DNA from: Streptomyces chromofuscus
Lineage (GTDB): Bacteria; Actinomycetota; Actinomycetes; Streptomycetales; Streptomycetaceae
Reading direction: 5' to 3'
NCBI RefSeq assembly: GCF_015160875.1
Contig: NZ_CP063374.1
Coordinates: forward strand, 5,955,501 to 6,019,500
Length of the DNA stretch: 64,000 bases
Shown one piece after another: positions 53,003 through 61,721 of the stretch (positions are counted from its first letter, which is position 1; each line of letters starts with the position of its first letter). The translations under genes and the position numbers were made by a program. The notes under the pieces were generated by a model that did not search any database, was not told the origin of the DNA, and saw only the letters and a list, made by a program, of their open reading frames with translations.

Positions 53003-54508
53003 GTGAGCATCACGGCATCGGGGACGACCACCGCGCAAGGGCCCGGAACGGGAGGCGCTTCCGGCAACGGGCTCGGCTTCTGCCGGATCACGATCGTCGC
53101 GCCCGACAGCAGGATCGACGTGGCCCTGCCCGACGACGTCCCGGTCGTCGACATCTGTCCGGAAATCCTCCGGCTCTCCCGGCAGAGCCCCGCCGAGGGC
53201 GCGCCGGTCGGCTACCACCTCGTACGCCGGGACGGCAGGGTGCTCGACGGCTCCCGCTCGCTCGCCGCCCAGCAGATCCTCGACGGCGAACTCCTCACCC
53301 TGCGCCCCTTCTCCGAGTCGCTGCCGCCCGCCGTCCACGACGACGTGTCCGAGGCGGTGGCCTCGGCCGTCACCCGCGAGCACACCCTGTGGGGCGGCGA
53401 CCTGACACGTGCGGCGGGCCTCGTCGGCGGTGGCGTCCTGCCGGCCCTGCTCGCCTTCGTGGCCTGGATGGGCGACCCGCGCCACGACATGCACGGCCTG
53501 CCCGGGGTCCTCGCCGCCGTCGCCGGCGTCCTCCTGGTGGCCCTCGCCTGCGTACGGGCGCGGGTGTACGACGACCGGTCCTCGGCCATCGCGCTGGGAC
53601 TCGGCGCGCTGCCGAACGTCGCGGTGGCCGGCTCCGGGCTCCTTCCGCTCGCCGACGGCCAGGGCATCGGAAAGCTCCAGTTCCTGCTGGCCTGCGCGGC
53701 GGTGCTGCTCGCGGCGGTGCTGCTGACCCTGTGCTCGCCGAGCGGCGACGGCCCGTTCGTCGCCTGCTTGGTCGCCTCCGGGGTCGTCCTGGCCGCCGTG
53801 TTCGCCGGAATCCTCGCCCGCTGGACACCGTCCGAGATCGCCGCCCTGTGCGCCCCCGTCGCGGTGGGCGCCCTGGCCTTCCTGCCCGGCCTGTCCATGC
53901 GCTTCGCCCGGCTCCCCATCGGCTTCGACGCCCAGGCCTCCACCTCGCGCAGTGCGTACGGCGACGATCCGGCCCCTCAGGAGCCGGTCGACGTGGAGCG
54001 GATCACCGCCCAGGCCCGCCGCGGTCACGAACTCCTGGTCGGTCTGGTCGGGGGCTGTGCCCTGATCGCGGTCGGCTCCGGCGCGGTCCTCGGTTTCTCC
54101 GACGACGTCTGGGCGCAGCTGCTCGCACTCGCCGTGGGCATCGCCCTGCTGATGCGCGCCCAGCTCTTCCGCTACACCGCGCAGGTCGCCCCCGTCCTGG
54201 CCGCGGGCCTCGGCTCCCTCGTGCTGCTCGGGCTCGGTCTGGCGCTCGACCCACCGCTGTCGGTGGTCCGCGACGCCCTGACGGGTGACCGCACCGACCT
54301 GGACATCCGTACGATCTGGCTCGTCGCGGCGATCGCGGCGGTGTCCGCCGTCGTCACCGCGATCGGCCTGATCGCCTCGCGCGGCGGCGTCACCCCTTTC
54401 TGGGGCCGATTCCTGGAGATCGCCGAGGGCTTCGTCCTGCTGACCCTGGTGCCGCTGGCGCTGGCCGTCTTCGACGTGTACGCGGCCGCCCGGGCGATGA
54501 CGAGCTGA
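53003..54508 (+). CDS. eccD: Type VII secretion integral membrane protein EccD
   Basis: The polytopic channel-associated component, 501 residues. After a short disordered leader comes a ubiquitin-like domain (about 25-105: CRITIVAPDSRIDVALPDDV), then about eleven membrane helices (GLVGGGVLPALLAFVAWM through FVLLTLVPLALAVFDVYAAA). The GTG at 53003 with GGGGGAGAG upstream is preferred. The frame extends upstream to 52844 without family resemblance. Its stop codon lies inside a 30-bp tandem repeat. Confidence 0.92.
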   Translation: MSITASGTTTAQGPGTGGASGNGLGFCRITIVAPDSRIDVALPDDVPVVDICPEILRLSRQSPAEGAPVGYHLVRRDGRVLDGSRSLAAQQILDGELLTLRPFSESLPPAVHDDVSEAVASAVTREHTLWGGDLTRAAGLVGGGVLPALLAFVAWMGDPRHDMHGLPGVLAAVAGVLLVALACVRARVYDDRSSAIALGLGALPNVAVAGSGLLPLADGQGIGKLQFLLACAAVLLAAVLLTLCSPSGDGPFVACLVASGVVLAAVFAGILARWTPSEIAALCAPVAVGALAFLPGLSMRFARLPIGFDAQASTSRSAYGDDPAPQEPVDVERITAQARRGHELLVGLVGGCALIAVGSGAVLGFSDDVWAQLLALAVGIALLMRAQLFRYTAQVAPVLAAGLGSLVLLGLGLALDPPLSVVRDALTGDRTDLDIRTIWLVAAIAAVSAVVTAIGLIASRGGVTPFWGRFLEIAEGFVLLTLVPLALAVFDVYAAARAMTS

Positions 54509-54570
54509 ACGGCGTGCGGGAAGCCGACGACGAGCCGAACGTCGTGCGGGAAGCCGACGACGAGCCGAAC
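54499..54570. repeat. 30-bp tandem repeat across the eccD stop codon
   Basis: Units at 54499-54528 and 54529-54558, plus a 12-bp partial copy to 54570, of the form GACGAGCYGAACGKCGTGCG followed by GGAAGCCGAC. The T in the first unit creates the TGA of eccD; later units have C there. Confidence 0.8.
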
Positions 54571-54668
54571 ACACGGCACGGAAAGGACCCCCCGAGCGTG
54601 AGCTTCGGCCCGCCCTCGTTTATGTACACGCAGTCCGCGACGTCCGCGGAGGCGACCCGCGCAGCGGG

Positions 54669-54965
54669 CTACCGCTCCGCGACCCCGCCCCCTCCCGGCG
54701 CCGGCTCAAGATCGAACTCCCCGTCCCGCGCCCCCAGCACGAACGCCCGCCACTCCGCCTCCGTGTAGCGCAGCACGGTGCCGGGGTCGAGCGACGAGCG
54801 CATGGCCACGGCACCGCCGGGCAGGTAGGCGATCTCGACCCGCTCCTCGTGCTCCTCGGTGCCCGGCGCGCTGTGCCACTCGACGCCCGAGATGTCGAGC
54901 GCGTACAGCTCGTCCCGCTCCCGCTGCTTGCGCGCTGTGAGTTCCTGGTCCTCGGCATCGGCCAT
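54669..54965 (-). CDS. bldB: DUF397 protein, probable developmental regulator BldB
   Basis: 98 residues, small, acidic and highly charged. The DUF397 core is clear: ISGVEWHSAPGTEEHEERVE, then VAMRSSLDPGTVLRYTEAEW and RAFVLGARDGEFDLEP. BldB of S. coelicolor, which is needed for aerial growth, is a DUF397 protein of about this size, encoded in the neighbourhood of the esx genes. The ATG at 54965 gives the compact form and has a GGAAGGACCGGAG site upstream. An ORF start at 55007 adds 14 residues and overlaps the candidate promoter, so I rejected it. The gene name is inferred from size, composition and location; a DUF397 paralogue remains possible. Confidence 0.72.
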   Translation of the reverse strand: MADAEDQELTARKQRERDELYALDISGVEWHSAPGTEEHEERVEIAYLPGGAVAMRSSLDPGTVLRYTEAEWRAFVLGARDGEFDLEPAPGGGGVAER

Positions 54966-55008
54966 GGCGGCTCCGGTCCTTCCATCTGTGCCAACGAGCT
55001 GAGTCATC

Positions 55009-55038
55009 AGCCTACTTGGCGACGTTCCCCCAGGTCAG
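55009..55038 (-). promoter_or_regulatory. Candidate promoter of the bldB-like gene
   Basis: Minus-strand CTGACC (55038-55033) and TAGGCT (55014-55009) are spaced by 18 bp and match Streptomyces housekeeping hexamers. The leader to the ATG at 54965 would be about 37 nt. Confidence 0.5.
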
Positions 55039-55536
55039 AGGTTTGGCTCAGACGCCCGCCCCTGCACTCGACCCGGGGTCGAGGGCGCGCACGATGCAGA
55101 AAGGTTCCGCCCCCTGGCGCCTTTCGGCCGCCCCACCGCGGCAGGGAGGCAGGGTGATCGACTGATCGCCCACCGTGAGCCCAAGCGATCGTCGCGGGAG
55201 CCGAAGGGAATCCGCACAATGTGCCCGGGCCGCTGACCGAGTCGAAGCGGTTCGCGCACCCGCACCTCGACTGCTCGCAGAGCGAGGTCGACAGTGGATT
55301 CGCACACCCGTCCCCCGATCACTCGCCGACCGGGCGCGACCGGGACCGCGGATCACCGCGGATCAGCGCCCCCCACTCCCCTGGTACCCTGACTGACGGC
55401 CGTATGTGTACGCACCCCCGGAGCCCCAGGCCCTGGAGGCCGCGCCCAGCGGATCCCCGCCTTCCGAGTCACGGAAGATCCCCCGAGATGTGGACCGGGG
55501 GCACTCGGCGGCAATCACAGACCATGAGGAGTACGC
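55039..55536. other. Leader region upstream of rpsO
   Basis: About 500 bp without a credible gene. It holds a 10-bp direct repeat CCGCGGATCA (twice near 55350-55370) and a TACCCT element near 55384-55389 that may be the -10 of the rpsO promoter. Short frames here lack ribosome sites. Confidence 0.45.
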
Positions 55537-55824
55537 GTGTCGCTCGACGCCGCAGTGAAGAAGCAGATCATCTCCGAGTTCGGTACCAAGGAGGGTGACA
55601 CCGGCTCCCCCGAGGTCCAGGTCGCTCTGCTGTCCCGTCGGATCTCCGACCTGACCGAGCACCTCAAGACCCACAAGCACGACCACCACTCCCGCCGTGG
55701 CCTGCTGATCCTGGTCGGTCAGCGCCGCCGGCTGCTGCAGTACCTCGCCAAGAAGGACATCCAGCGCTTCCGTGCGCTGGTCGACCGCCTCGGCATCCGC
55801 CGCGGTGCGGCGGGCGCCAAGTAA
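55537..55824 (+). CDS. rpsO: 30S ribosomal protein S15
   Basis: 95 residues, the 16S rRNA-binding S15: EFGTKEGDTGSPEVQVALLS, RISDLTEHLKTHKHDHHSRR and LLILVGQRRRLLQYL. The GTG at 55537 has GAGGAG upstream. It is followed by a hairpin and pnp, the arrangement known from many bacteria. Confidence 0.98.
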   Translation: MSLDAAVKKQIISEFGTKEGDTGSPEVQVALLSRRISDLTEHLKTHKHDHHSRRGLLILVGQRRRLLQYLAKKDIQRFRALVDRLGIRRGAAGAK

Positions 55825-55833
55825 GACGCCGTG

Positions 55834-55872
55834 AAGGGAGCGGTTCCCACTTCTAGGGGGCCGCTCCCTTTG
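55834..55872 (+). terminator. rpsO-pnp intergenic hairpin
   Basis: 10-bp stem AAGGGAGCGG / CCGCTCCCTT with a 17-nt partly paired loop, then TT. In E. coli and S. coelicolor a hairpin between rpsO and pnp is a processing or attenuation site. The rest of the gap up to 56147 (about 270 bp) holds no gene and probably contains the pnp promoter. Confidence 0.65.
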
Positions 55873-56147
55873 CTGTACGTGCGGAGTGTCACCACCCCTT
55901 TGTAGTGTGGTAGCACAACGCAAGACACACGACACAGCGTGATTCCGCGTGCCTGACGGGTATGGCGGAACACAAGACGAACGAGGAGGAGCGCACCTCG
56001 CCGCCGCCGGTCCTCGGTAGTGGCCCCCGGGGGAAGTGAGCCCCGGGTGCTTCGATCGAAGACCGGCCCGCACCAGACGGAGCGCTTCTCCGCCACCGTC
56101 CCCCCACCACACGGGTGAGGAGGGACGAAGACGAGGAGAAAACGCTA

Positions 56148-58382
56148 GTGGAGAACGAGACCCACTACGCCGAGGCCGTCATCGACAACGGCGCCTTCGG
56201 CACCCGTACCATCCGCTTCGAGACGGGCCGCCTGGCCAAGCAGGCCGCCGGTTCCGCCGTGGCGTACCTGGACGACGACACCATGGTGCTGTCGGCCACC
56301 ACCGCCTCCAAGACCCCCAAGGACCAGCTGGACTTCTTCCCGCTGACGGTCGACGTCGAGGAGCGGATGTACGCGGCCGGGAAGATCCCCGGTTCCTTCT
56401 TCCGCCGTGAGGGCCGGCCGAGCGAGGACGCGATCCTCACCTGCCGCCTCATCGACCGCCCGCTGCGCCCGTCCTTCAAGAAGGGCCTGCGCAACGAGAT
56501 CCAGGTCGTCGCCACGATCATGGCGCTCAACCCCGACCACCTGTACGACGTCGTGGCCATCAACGCCGCGTCCGCGTCCACGCAGCTGGCCGGCCTGCCC
56601 TTCTCCGGCCCGATCGGCGGCGTCCGCGTCGCGCTGATCCGCGGCCAGTGGGTGGCCTTCCCGACGCACACCGAGCTCGAGGACGCCGTCTTCGACATGG
56701 TCGTCGCGGGCCGCGTCCTGGAGGACGGCGACGTCGCGATCATGATGGTCGAGGCCGAGGCCACCGAGAAGACCATCAAGCTGGTCGAGGGTGGCGCCGA
56801 GGCCCCCACCGAGGAGGTCGTCGCCGCCGGTCTGGAGGCCGCGAAGCCCTACATCAAGGTGCTCTGCAAGGCCCAGTCGGACCTCGCCGCCAAGGCCGCC
56901 AAGCCGACCGCCGAGTTCCCGATCTTCCTGGACTACCAGGACGACGTCTTCGAGGCGCTGACCGGCGCCGTCCGCCCCGAGCTCGGCCAGGCGCTCACCA
57001 TCGCCGGCAAGCAGGAGCGCGAGGCGGAGCTGGACCGCGTCAAGCAGCTCGCCGCCGAGAAGCTCCTGCCCGAGTTCGAGGGCCGCGAGAAGGAGATCTC
57101 CGCCGCGTACCGCTCGCTCACCAAGCAGCTGGTCCGCGAGCGCGTGATCAAGGAGAAGAAGCGCATCGACGGGCGCGGACTCACCGACATCCGCACCCTG
57201 GCCGCCGAGGTCGAGGCCATCCCGCGGGTCCACGGCTCCGCGGTGTTCGAGCGTGGCGAGACCCAGATCCTGGGCGTCACCACCCTGAACATGCTCCGCA
57301 TGGAGCAGCAGCTGGACACCCTCTCCCCGGTGACCCGCAAGCGCTACATGCACAACTACAACTTCCCGCCATACTCCACCGGCGAGACCGGCCGCGTCGG
57401 CTCCCCCAAGCGCCGCGAGATCGGCCACGGCGCCCTCGCCGAGCGGGCCCTCATCCCGGTCCTGCCGACCCGCGAGGAGTTCCCCTACGCGATCCGCCAG
57501 GTCTCCGAGGCGCTCAGCTCGAACGGCTCGACGTCCATGGGCTCGGTCTGCGCCTCCACCATGTCGCTGCTGAACGCCGGTGTGCCGCTCAAGGCCCCCG
57601 TCGCCGGTATCGCCATGGGCCTGATCTCCCAGGAGATCGAGGGCGAGACGCACTACGTCACCCTCACCGACATCCTCGGTGCGGAGGACGCCTTCGGCGA
57701 CATGGACTTCAAGGTCGCCGGCACCAAGGAGTTCGTGACCGCCCTCCAGCTCGACACCAAGCTGGACGGCATCCCCGCCTCCGTCCTGGGCGCGGCCCTG
57801 AAGCAGGCCCGCGACGCCCGTCTCCACATCCTCGACGTGATGATGGAGGCGATCGACCGGCCCGACGAGATGTCCCCGAACGCGCCGCGGATCATCACCG
57901 TGAAGATCCCGGTCGACAAGATCGGCGAGGTCATCGGCCCCAAGGGCAAGATGATCAACCAGATCCAGGAGGACACGGGCGCCGAGATCACGATCGAGGA
58001 CGACGGCACCATCTACATCGGCGCCGCCGACGGCCCCTCCGCCGAGGCCGCCCGGGCCACGATCAACGGCATCGCCAACCCGACGATGCCCGAGGTCGGC
58101 GAGCGCTACCTCGGTACGGTCGTGAAGACGACGACCTTCGGCGCGTTCGTCTCCCTGCTGCCCGGCAAGGACGGCCTGCTGCACATCTCGCAGATCCGCA
58201 AGCTGGCCGGCGGCAAGCGCGTGGAGAACGTCGAGGACGTGCTCGGCGTCGGCCACAAGGTCCAGGTCGAGATCGCCGAGATCGACTCCCGCGGCAAGCT
58301 CTCCCTGATCCCGGTCATCGAGGGCGAGACCGAGTCCACCGGCGGCTCCGGCGACGAGTCGAAGGACGACGCCGACCAGTGA
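56148..58382 (+). CDS. pnp: Polyribonucleotide nucleotidyltransferase (PNPase)
   Basis: 3'-5' phosphorolytic RNase and, in Streptomyces, the RNA 3'-polymerase. 744 residues: two RNase PH domains (first IDNGAFGTRTIRFETGRLAK; second HGSAVFERGETQILGVTTLN with the active GDMDFKVAGT), an all-helical linker, KH (KIGEVIGPKGKMINQIQEDT) and S1 (GTVVKTTTFGAFVSLLPGKD). The GTG at 56148 follows GAGGAG. An ATG at 56115 in the same frame has no family support. Confidence 0.97.
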   Translation: MENETHYAEAVIDNGAFGTRTIRFETGRLAKQAAGSAVAYLDDDTMVLSATTASKTPKDQLDFFPLTVDVEERMYAAGKIPGSFFRREGRPSEDAILTCRLIDRPLRPSFKKGLRNEIQVVATIMALNPDHLYDVVAINAASASTQLAGLPFSGPIGGVRVALIRGQWVAFPTHTELEDAVFDMVVAGRVLEDGDVAIMMVEAEATEKTIKLVEGGAEAPTEEVVAAGLEAAKPYIKVLCKAQSDLAAKAAKPTAEFPIFLDYQDDVFEALTGAVRPELGQALTIAGKQEREAELDRVKQLAAEKLLPEFEGREKEISAAYRSLTKQLVRERVIKEKKRIDGRGLTDIRTLAAEVEAIPRVHGSAVFERGETQILGVTTLNMLRMEQQLDTLSPVTRKRYMHNYNFPPYSTGETGRVGSPKRREIGHGALAERALIPVLPTREEFPYAIRQVSEALSSNGSTSMGSVCASTMSLLNAGVPLKAPVAGIAMGLISQEIEGETHYVTLTDILGAEDAFGDMDFKVAGTKEFVTALQLDTKLDGIPASVLGAALKQARDARLHILDVMMEAIDRPDEMSPNAPRIITVKIPVDKIGEVIGPKGKMINQIQEDTGAEITIEDDGTIYIGAADGPSAEAARATINGIANPTMPEVGERYLGTVVKTTTFGAFVSLLPGKDGLLHISQIRKLAGGKRVENVEDVLGVGHKVQVEIAEIDSRGKLSLIPVIEGETESTGGSGDESKDDADQ

Positions 58383-59758
58383 CGTCCCGTAGCTCCAAGG
58401 TGACGGCCCGCCCCTCTTCGGAGGCGCGGGCCGTCGCCCGTACCCAAACACTCATCAAGGGCACCGGCGGCATCGGCACCGTCCGCAAGACCACCCTCCC
58501 CGGCGGTCTCCGCGTCGTCACCGAGACGCTGCCCTCCGTGCGCTCCGCCACCTTCGGCATCTGGGCGCACGTCGGCTCCCGCGACGAGACGCCGTCCCTG
58601 AACGGCGCCACGCACTACCTGGAACACCTCCTCTTCAAGGGCACGCAGAGAAGGAGCGCCCTGGACATCTCCGCCGCCCTCGACGCGGTCGGCGGCGAGA
58701 TGAACGCGTTCACGGCGAAGGAGTACACGTGCTACTACGCACGCGTGCTCGACGCCGATCTCCCGCTCGCCATCGACGTCGTCTGCGACATGCTGACCGG
58801 CTCGCTCATCCTCGAAGACGACGTCAACGTCGAGCGCGGCGCCATCCTCGAAGAGATCGCGATGACCGAGGACGACCCGAGCGACTGCGTGCACGACCTG
58901 TTCGCGCACACGATGTTCGGCGACAACGCCCTCGGCCGCCCGGTCCTCGGCACGGTCGACACGGTCAACGCCCTCACCGCCGACCGCATCCGCCGCTTCT
59001 ACAAGAAGCACTACGACCCCACCCACCTCGTGGTCGCCTGCGCCGGCAACATCGACCACAACAAGGTCGTACGGCTGGTCCGCGCCGCCTTCGAGAAGGC
59101 CGGCGCCCTCAACGACCACGCCGCCCGGCCCATCGGCCCGCGCGACGGCCGCCGTGCCCTGCGCACCGCCGGCCGCGTCGAGCTGCTCGGCCGCAAGACC
59201 GAGCAGGCCCACGTCGTGCTCGGTATGCCGGGACTCGCCCGCACCGACGACCGCCGCTGGGCCCTCGGCGTGCTGAACACCGCCCTCGGCGGCGGCATGT
59301 CGTCCCGGCTCTTCCAGGAGGTGCGGGAGAAGCGCGGCCTCGCCTACAGCGTCTACTCGTACACCTCCGGCTTCGCCGACTGCGGCCTGTTCGGCGTGTA
59401 CGCCGGCTGCCGGCCGAGCCAGGTGCACGACGTGCTGAAGATCTGCCGCGACGAACTCGACCACGTAGCCGAGCACGGCCTGTCCGACGACGAGATCGAC
59501 CGCGCCATCGGCCAGCTCCGCGGTTCCACGGTCCTCGGCCTGGAGGACACCGGCGCGCTGATGAACCGAATCGGCAAGAGCGAGCTGTGCTGGGGCGAGC
59601 AGATGTCCGTCGACGACATGCTGGGCCGCATCGCGGCGGTCACCCCGGACGACGTCCGGGCGGTCGCGCGCGACATCCTCGGACAGCGGCCCTCGCTGTC
59701 GGTCATCGGCCCGCTGAAGGACAAGCAGGCGTCGCGTCTGCACGACGCGGTCGCCTGA
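58379..59758 (+). CDS. M16 family metallopeptidase (processing-peptidase-like)
   Basis: 459 residues. The inverted zinc motif HxxEH is in GATHYLEHLLFKGT, followed by the distal Glu region NVERGAILEEIAMTEDDPSD. The second M16 domain holds GGGMSSRLFQEVREKRGLAY. It is a cytosolic zinc endopeptidase related to mitochondrial processing peptidase beta subunits. The GTG start overlaps the pnp stop as GTGA, so it is translationally coupled to PNPase; this pnp-M16-dapB order is common in actinobacteria. Confidence 0.94.
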   Translation: MTSRSSKVTARPSSEARAVARTQTLIKGTGGIGTVRKTTLPGGLRVVTETLPSVRSATFGIWAHVGSRDETPSLNGATHYLEHLLFKGTQRRSALDISAALDAVGGEMNAFTAKEYTCYYARVLDADLPLAIDVVCDMLTGSLILEDDVNVERGAILEEIAMTEDDPSDCVHDLFAHTMFGDNALGRPVLGTVDTVNALTADRIRRFYKKHYDPTHLVVACAGNIDHNKVVRLVRAAFEKAGALNDHAARPIGPRDGRRALRTAGRVELLGRKTEQAHVVLGMPGLARTDDRRWALGVLNTALGGGMSSRLFQEVREKRGLAYSVYSYTSGFADCGLFGVYAGCRPSQVHDVLKICRDELDHVAEHGLSDDEIDRAIGQLRGSTVLGLEDTGALMNRIGKSELCWGEQMSVDDMLGRIAAVTPDDVRAVARDILGQRPSLSVIGPLKDKQASRLHDAVA

Positions 59759-59786
59759 CCCCCGTCTCCGGTAAGGAAGCAACAAC

Positions 59787-60539
59787 ATGAGCAAGCTGCG
59801 CGTGGCGGTCCTCGGTGCCCAGGGCCGGATCGGCTCGGAGGCGGTACGAGCCGTCGAGACCGCCGAGGACATGGAACTGGTCGCCGCCCTCGGCCGGGGC
59901 GACAAGCTGGAGACGCTGGCCGAGACCGGCGCCCAGGTCGCCGTCGAACTCACCACTCCCGCCTCGGTGATGGGCAACCTCGACTTCTGCGTACGGCACG
60001 GCATCCACGCCGTCGTCGGTACGACCGGCTGGACCGACGAGCGCCTCGCGCAGCTGCGCGGCTGGCTGGACCAGTCCCCGGAGACGGGCGTGCTGATCGC
60101 GCCCAACTTCTCCATCGGGGCCGTGCTCACCATGAAGTTCGCGCAGATCGCCGCGCCCTACTTCGAGTCCGTCGAGGTCGTCGAGCTGCACCACCCCAAC
60201 AAGGTCGACGCCCCCAGCGGCACCGCGACGCGCACTGCCCAGCTCATCGCGCAGGCCCGCCGTGCGGCCGGGACGGCGCCGGCGCCGGACGCCACCGTCA
60301 CGGCCCTGGACGGCGCCCGCGGCGCGGACGTCGACGGCGTGCCGGTGCACGCGGTGCGCCTGCGCGGTCTGCTCGCCCACCAGGAGGTCCTGCTCGGCGG
60401 CGAGGGCGAGACCCTCACGATCCGGCACGACTCCCTGCACCACAGCAGCTTCATGCCGGGCATCCTGCTGGGCGCCCGCCGCGTGGTGACCACCCCGGGC
60501 CTCACCTTCGGCCTGGAACACTTCCTCGACCTGGGCTAA
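59787..60539 (+). CDS. dapB: 4-hydroxy-tetrahydrodipicolinate reductase
   Basis: Second dedicated step of diaminopimelate/lysine synthesis. 250 residues. NAD(P)H-binding VLGAQGRIGSEAVRAVE, VGTTGWTDERL, and the catalytic/substrate segment ELHHPNKVDAPSGTATRTA are clear. ATG at 59787, with GGTAAGGAAG upstream. The next dap gene, dapA, begins at 63801, three genes away. Confidence 0.97.
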   Translation: MSKLRVAVLGAQGRIGSEAVRAVETAEDMELVAALGRGDKLETLAETGAQVAVELTTPASVMGNLDFCVRHGIHAVVGTTGWTDERLAQLRGWLDQSPETGVLIAPNFSIGAVLTMKFAQIAAPYFESVEVVELHHPNKVDAPSGTATRTAQLIAQARRAAGTAPAPDATVTALDGARGADVDGVPVHAVRLRGLLAHQEVLLGGEGETLTIRHDSLHHSSFMPGILLGARRVVTTPGLTFGLEHFLDLG

Positions 60540-60550
60540 GCCGGACCCTC

Positions 60551-61003
60551 ATGCGCGCGAAGCTCTCCTACCTCGTCACGGCCGCCGTCCTGGTCTTCTA
60601 CTTCGTCCTGGTCGGCAGCCGTGGCGTACTGCTCATCGAGACCGGCTCGCTGATCGCCGTGACCTTCGGCGTCGCGGTGCTGGTGCTGCCGTTCATCGGC
60701 CTGTGGTTCCTCTGGAAGAACACCCAGTTCGTCCGCAGGGCCAACCGGCTCGCCGCCGAACTCGACGCCGAGGGCGGCCTGCCCGTCGACGAGCTCAAGC
60801 GCCTGCCCAGCGGCCGCATCGACCGCGACTCGGCCGACGAGGTCTTCGCCCGGCGCAAGGCCGAGACCGAGGCGGCACCGGACGACTGGCGCACCTGGTT
60901 CCGCCTGGCCGTCGCCTACCACGATGCCCGCGACACCTCGCGCGCCCGCAAGGCGATGCAGCGGGCGATCGCCCTCCACGACGGCAAGCCGGTCGGGGCC
61001 TGA
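60551..61003 (+). CDS. Conserved membrane protein with two N-terminal helices
   Basis: 150 residues. Helix 1 is YLVTAAVLVFYFVLVGSRG; helix 2 is GVAVLVLPFIGLWFLW. A cytosolic, TPR-like tail follows (WRTWFRLAVAYHDARDTSRA). It starts 12 bp after dapB, so it is probably co-transcribed. The last roughly 40 codons and the downstream bases are duplicated at 61070-61229. Function unknown. Confidence 0.85.
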   Translation: MRAKLSYLVTAAVLVFYFVLVGSRGVLLIETGSLIAVTFGVAVLVLPFIGLWFLWKNTQFVRRANRLAAELDAEGGLPVDELKRLPSGRIDRDSADEVFARRKAETEAAPDDWRTWFRLAVAYHDARDTSRARKAMQRAIALHDGKPVGA

Positions 61004-61229
61004 ACCGCGCCGACCTGGCCGACACCGGGCGACGCGGCCTCGTCGATGCCGGGCGGGACGGACGTCGCCGGCACCGGGCGACTGGCGCACCTGGTTCCGC
61101 CTGGCCGTCGCTTACCACGATGCCCGCGACACCTCGCGGGCCCGCAAGGCGATGCAGCGGGCGATCGCCCTCCACGACGGCAAGCCGGTCGGGGCCTGAA
61201 CCGCGCCGACCTGGCCGACACCGGGCGAC
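60874..61229. repeat. Tandem duplication of the 3' end of the membrane-protein gene
   Basis: Bases 60874-61033 recur at 61070-61229, an offset of 196 bp, with only a few differences (for example GCC to GCT and GCGCGC to GCGGGC). The copy carries the final about 40 codons, including the stop, of the upstream gene but has no start of its own. Confidence 0.88.
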
Positions 61230-61721
61230 ATGGGCCGCGTCCGAAGCCGGGCGACACGAGCCCGGCCGACAACGGGTGTCCCGGCTTATGCCGACACCGG
61301 GTACCGAGCCTCGCCGGAACATGGGCGACCTGGTTCCGGCCGACACGAGGCGTGCCGGGCCTCGCCGAATCAGGGAGACTTCGGTTGCGCCGAGCGCCGC
61401 GTCGGCCGGATCTTGTCGGCGCAAGGCGACGTGCGTTTGCCGACCCTGGGCCGGCGGTTCTTGCCTTGACGAGGCGCCGTGACCGTGAGTCCTGCCGGGA
61501 CGGGGCGCCCCGGGTCTCCTCGACGCGAAACGGCCCGCCCAGTGCCGGCGCAGGGCGCCCCGAATGGTGCCGACGCCAGGCGTCCCGAGGCCCGTCGGCA
61601 TCTCGCGACCCGGCCTCTCGGAACCCGCGCGAAAACGACTCCAGCAGCCGGGTCTCGTCAGGACGCGCGCGAAAAGGCCACGCGTAGCCGGGTCTCACCA
61701 GCATCGCGTGGCCGCCCGCGC
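61230..61721. other. Degenerate GC-rich repeat tract without a credible gene
   Basis: About 490 bp in which variants of CCGACACCGGGCGA recur (for example near 61235, 61265, 61290, 61345 and 61570), continuing the pattern at 61010-61080. Long frames exist on both strands but are Arg/Pro/Gly-rich shadows. Confidence 0.55.

Noticed and set aside
54514..54768. Plus-strand frame running from the eccD repeat into the bldB-like gene
   Set aside because: It overlaps the DUF397 gene antisense, and its start is inside the tandem repeat.
55048..55356. Possible small gene upstream of rpsO on the minus strand
   Set aside because: Arg/Ser/Ala-rich with no start context; the region looks like leader DNA.
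56145..58451. A 768-codon minus-strand frame opposite pnp
   Set aside because: It is antisense to PNPase, Gly/Leu/Asp-rich without motifs, and a typical GC-driven shadow.
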